Positions 45,556 to 47,240 of a stretch of DNA of 47,240 nt are shown here, piece after piece (position 1 is the first letter of the stretch; each line of letters opens with the position of its first letter). The stretch spans positions 1-47,240 of IMG/VR virus record IMGVR_UViG_3300032893_000086, one strand, 5' to 3'. The notes under the pieces are model-generated. The model made no database searches. It had not been told where the DNA came from and saw only the letters and a list, made by a program, of their open reading frames with translations. The DNA is from a virus. The position numbers were made by a program, and so were the translations under genes.

Positions 45556-47240
45556 ATGGCTAATGAACTTAAACTTAGTAATCCTATAGTAGTTGGTAGT
45601 TTTAGCTCCGACCCTGCTACTGGCTATAATGGAGAGATTTATTACAATACTACTAGCAATTTTTTCCGAGTTTACGCCAACGGCGCTTGGACAAACATGG
45701 CTACTGGCACAGGAAGTTTGACTGGGCAATCATTAAACAGTCAAAATATTATTGTAGGTAACGGCTCCAACCAGTCGGTTGCAGTTGATACTACTTCCAC
45801 AGGGGACGTAACAGCTAATAGCTCTACTGCTTTGACTATTAAATCAGCAGCAGTAACTAACGCTAAATTAGCTAATATGGCGGCTAATACCCTAAAAGGT
45901 AACAACACTGGAAGTCCTGCTGCCCCTCTTGACTTGACAGTTTCTCAAGTCAACGCAATGCTGGGAACAATTCTTGCTAGCGGAGCAGTTGATTTTTCAG
46001 GCAACCAATCTATGGGAGGAAATAGGCTCACCAATTTAGGTGACGCTGTTAACCCTCAAGACGCTATTCCATTAAGTCAGGCGCAATCATTGTTAGCCTC
46101 TCTTTCTTGGAAAACAGTTGTCCGATCAGCCACCACTACTCAACTTCCTTCTTATACATATGATAACGGAAGTTCTGGAGTTGGAGCAACTTTAACTGGC
46201 AGTAGTAACGGCGCTCTTACGGCACAAGATGGCGTAACATTGATTTTTGGCGACCGATTGTTAGTTAAAAATGAGATTTCAGGTAATGCTGCTTACAACG
46301 GTATTTATACGTTGACTCAAGTTGGCGACGCTGGAACTCCTTATATTTTGACAAGAGCTACAGACTCAAATACTGCCGTAGAGCTTACTGGCGAAGCAGT
46401 TCAAGTAGGCGCTGAAGCCTCCACTCAAGCTGGGTATGCTTATAGACAAACAGCAACTAGTATTACTGTAGGCACAACAAATATTGCCTATACAAATTGG
46501 GCAACAGGAATTGTTTACAATTTTAATAATGGTTTGACTACTAGTGGCAATAACGTAAACGTTGCTCCAGGTGACGCCTCGTTGTTAGCTACTCCAGGTA
46601 GCCTTGTAGTTCAAGAAGATCCTGCTGGTGCTATTACGACTAGCGGTAGCGGTATTAAGGTCCAAACGGACGGTTCCACTACTCAGATTACTTCTAATCA
46701 AGTAGCAGTTAAGCTAGATACTGGCGCAACTACAGGTAACATTATTTCTTCTGGTTCAGGTTTGAAAAACCAACTAGAAGCAAGTAACCCAACTCTACAA
46801 ATTTCTTCAAACGCTCTAGGAGTTAAACTAGACGGCGCACGAGCTATTACAACTGGTGCGAGCGGCATTGGAGTAAATGTAGATAACAGCACTATTGATA
46901 TTTCTGGTAACGCTATCGAAGTTAAATCTGGTGGTATCACTAATACTCAAGTTAGTTCTTCTGCAGCTATTGCTTATTCTAAATTGGCGGCTCAAAACGC
47001 AAACCGAGTTCCTGTAACTGATGGAACAGGACATATTACAGACAATACTGCAAGTGACGTAGAACTTATTTCAAATAGCTTACAAAGAGCTAAAAGTTCT
47101 GGAAGCCACGTAGTAGAAGAATACATACATTCTACCACTCTAGTAGATAACACATCAGCAGCTTCTGTCGGAGCTTTTACGTTTGCTCATGGAACATACG
47201 CTGGCGAAGAATTTGCTTATGTTATCCAAACTGGGGCAGG
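45556..47240 (+). CDS. Tail fibre protein, partial (cut by window end)
   Basis: At least 561 codons with no stop before the window end, so C-terminal part is missing. Residues 1-60 hold a SSDPATGYNGEIYYNTTSNFFRV attachment-like strand. About 60-175 has fibre repeats (NIIVGNGSNQSVAVDTTSTGD, KLANMAANTLKGNNTGSPAAP, MGGNRLTNLGDAVNPQDAI). About 190-320 is a domain common in fibres (TVVRSATTTQLPSYTYDN, GDRLLVKNEISGNAAYNGIYT). About 468-510 shares SSAAIAYSKLAAQ..DGTGHITD with the large fibre at 18118. Receptor tip lies outside. ATG 45556 is preceded by GGAG. Confidence 0.85.
   Translation, partial: MANELKLSNPIVVGSFSSDPATGYNGEIYYNTTSNFFRVYANGAWTNMATGTGSLTGQSLNSQNIIVGNGSNQSVAVDTTSTGDVTANSSTALTIKSAAVTNAKLANMAANTLKGNNTGSPAAPLDLTVSQVNAMLGTILASGAVDFSGNQSMGGNRLTNLGDAVNPQDAIPLSQAQSLLASLSWKTVVRSATTTQLPSYTYDNGSSGVGATLTGSSNGALTAQDGVTLIFGDRLLVKNEISGNAAYNGIYTLTQVGDAGTPYILTRATDSNTAVELTGEAVQVGAEASTQAGYAYRQTATSITVGTTNIAYTNWATGIVYNFNNGLTTSGNNVNVAPGDASLLATPGSLVVQEDPAGAITTSGSGIKVQTDGSTTQITSNQVAVKLDTGATTGNIISSGSGLKNQLEASNPTLQISSNALGVKLDGARAITTGASGIGVNVDNSTIDISGNAIEVKSGGITNTQVSSSAAIAYSKLAAQNANRVPVTDGTGHITDNTASDVELISNSLQRAKSSGSHVVEEYIHSTTLVDNTSAASVGAFTFAHGTYAGEEFAYVIQTGA

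Overview
The window is a piece of an AT-rich tailed-phage genome (Caudoviricetes) with a contractile tail (myovirus type). The evidence is an unbroken late module that encodes terminase, portal, scaffold, major capsid protein, contractile sheath, gp19-type tube proteins, a frameshifted tail chaperone, tape measure, baseplate hub, spike, gp25, a J-type wedge, a P2 gpI-like protein and fibres. The host cannot be read from the sequence. Ribosome sites are ordinary AAGGAG types. No integrase, repressor, tRNA, insertion sequence or CRISPR array is seen.

Layout. Bases 1-1060 hold two tiny rightward genes with near-identical leaders (a shared GTCTAGTC box and an AAGGGGG ribosome site), followed by about 360 bases without a convincing gene. 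Bases 1065-5607 are a leftward array of 18 small, tightly overlapping genes. Bases 5608-5805 are a divergent control region with repeats and a palindrome. Bases 5806-7637 are a rightward array of seven more small genes. Most genes of both arrays look like one diverged set: 65-111 residue proteins with an N-terminal (F/Y)xxG(D/E/Q) beta-type start and a C-terminal (V/A/I)L(Y/F)G motif. The next gene's start codon often lies inside the LYG codons. One member of the left array is different: a NifU C-terminal (Nfu-type) Fe-S carrier.

From 7655 onward everything is rightward and late. The packaging genes (small and large terminase) come first, then small head-associated proteins, portal, scaffold and major capsid protein with its own terminator. 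A neck or fibre block follows, with a 1139-residue fibre made of 23 in-register decapeptides and a glycine-rich tip. A lysis-like set (a papain-like peptidase, a one-helix membrane protein and a holin) sits inside the structural genes. Then come neck or terminator proteins, sheath and tube 1 (followed by a strong terminator), tubes 2 and 3, the zinc-ribbon chaperone with a T TTT TTC -1 slip site, tape measure, a CIS_tube-type protein, a LysM/gp53-like protein, hub, spike, a small protein, gp25, and a J wedge enlarged by duplicated beta domains. The module ends with gpI-like, wedge/fibre and receptor-binding-like proteins and a fibre gene cut by the window end.

How it works together: the two small-gene arrays around the divergent region are probably early host-interaction genes. 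The rest builds head, tail, baseplate and fibres, with order and homology close to phage tails and to extracellular contractile injection systems. The most unusual items are the LYG-tailed small-protein family, the phage Nfu protein, three tandem tube paralogues, and beta modules shared between baseplate and fibre genes. All functional names rest on reading motifs by eye; no database search was run.
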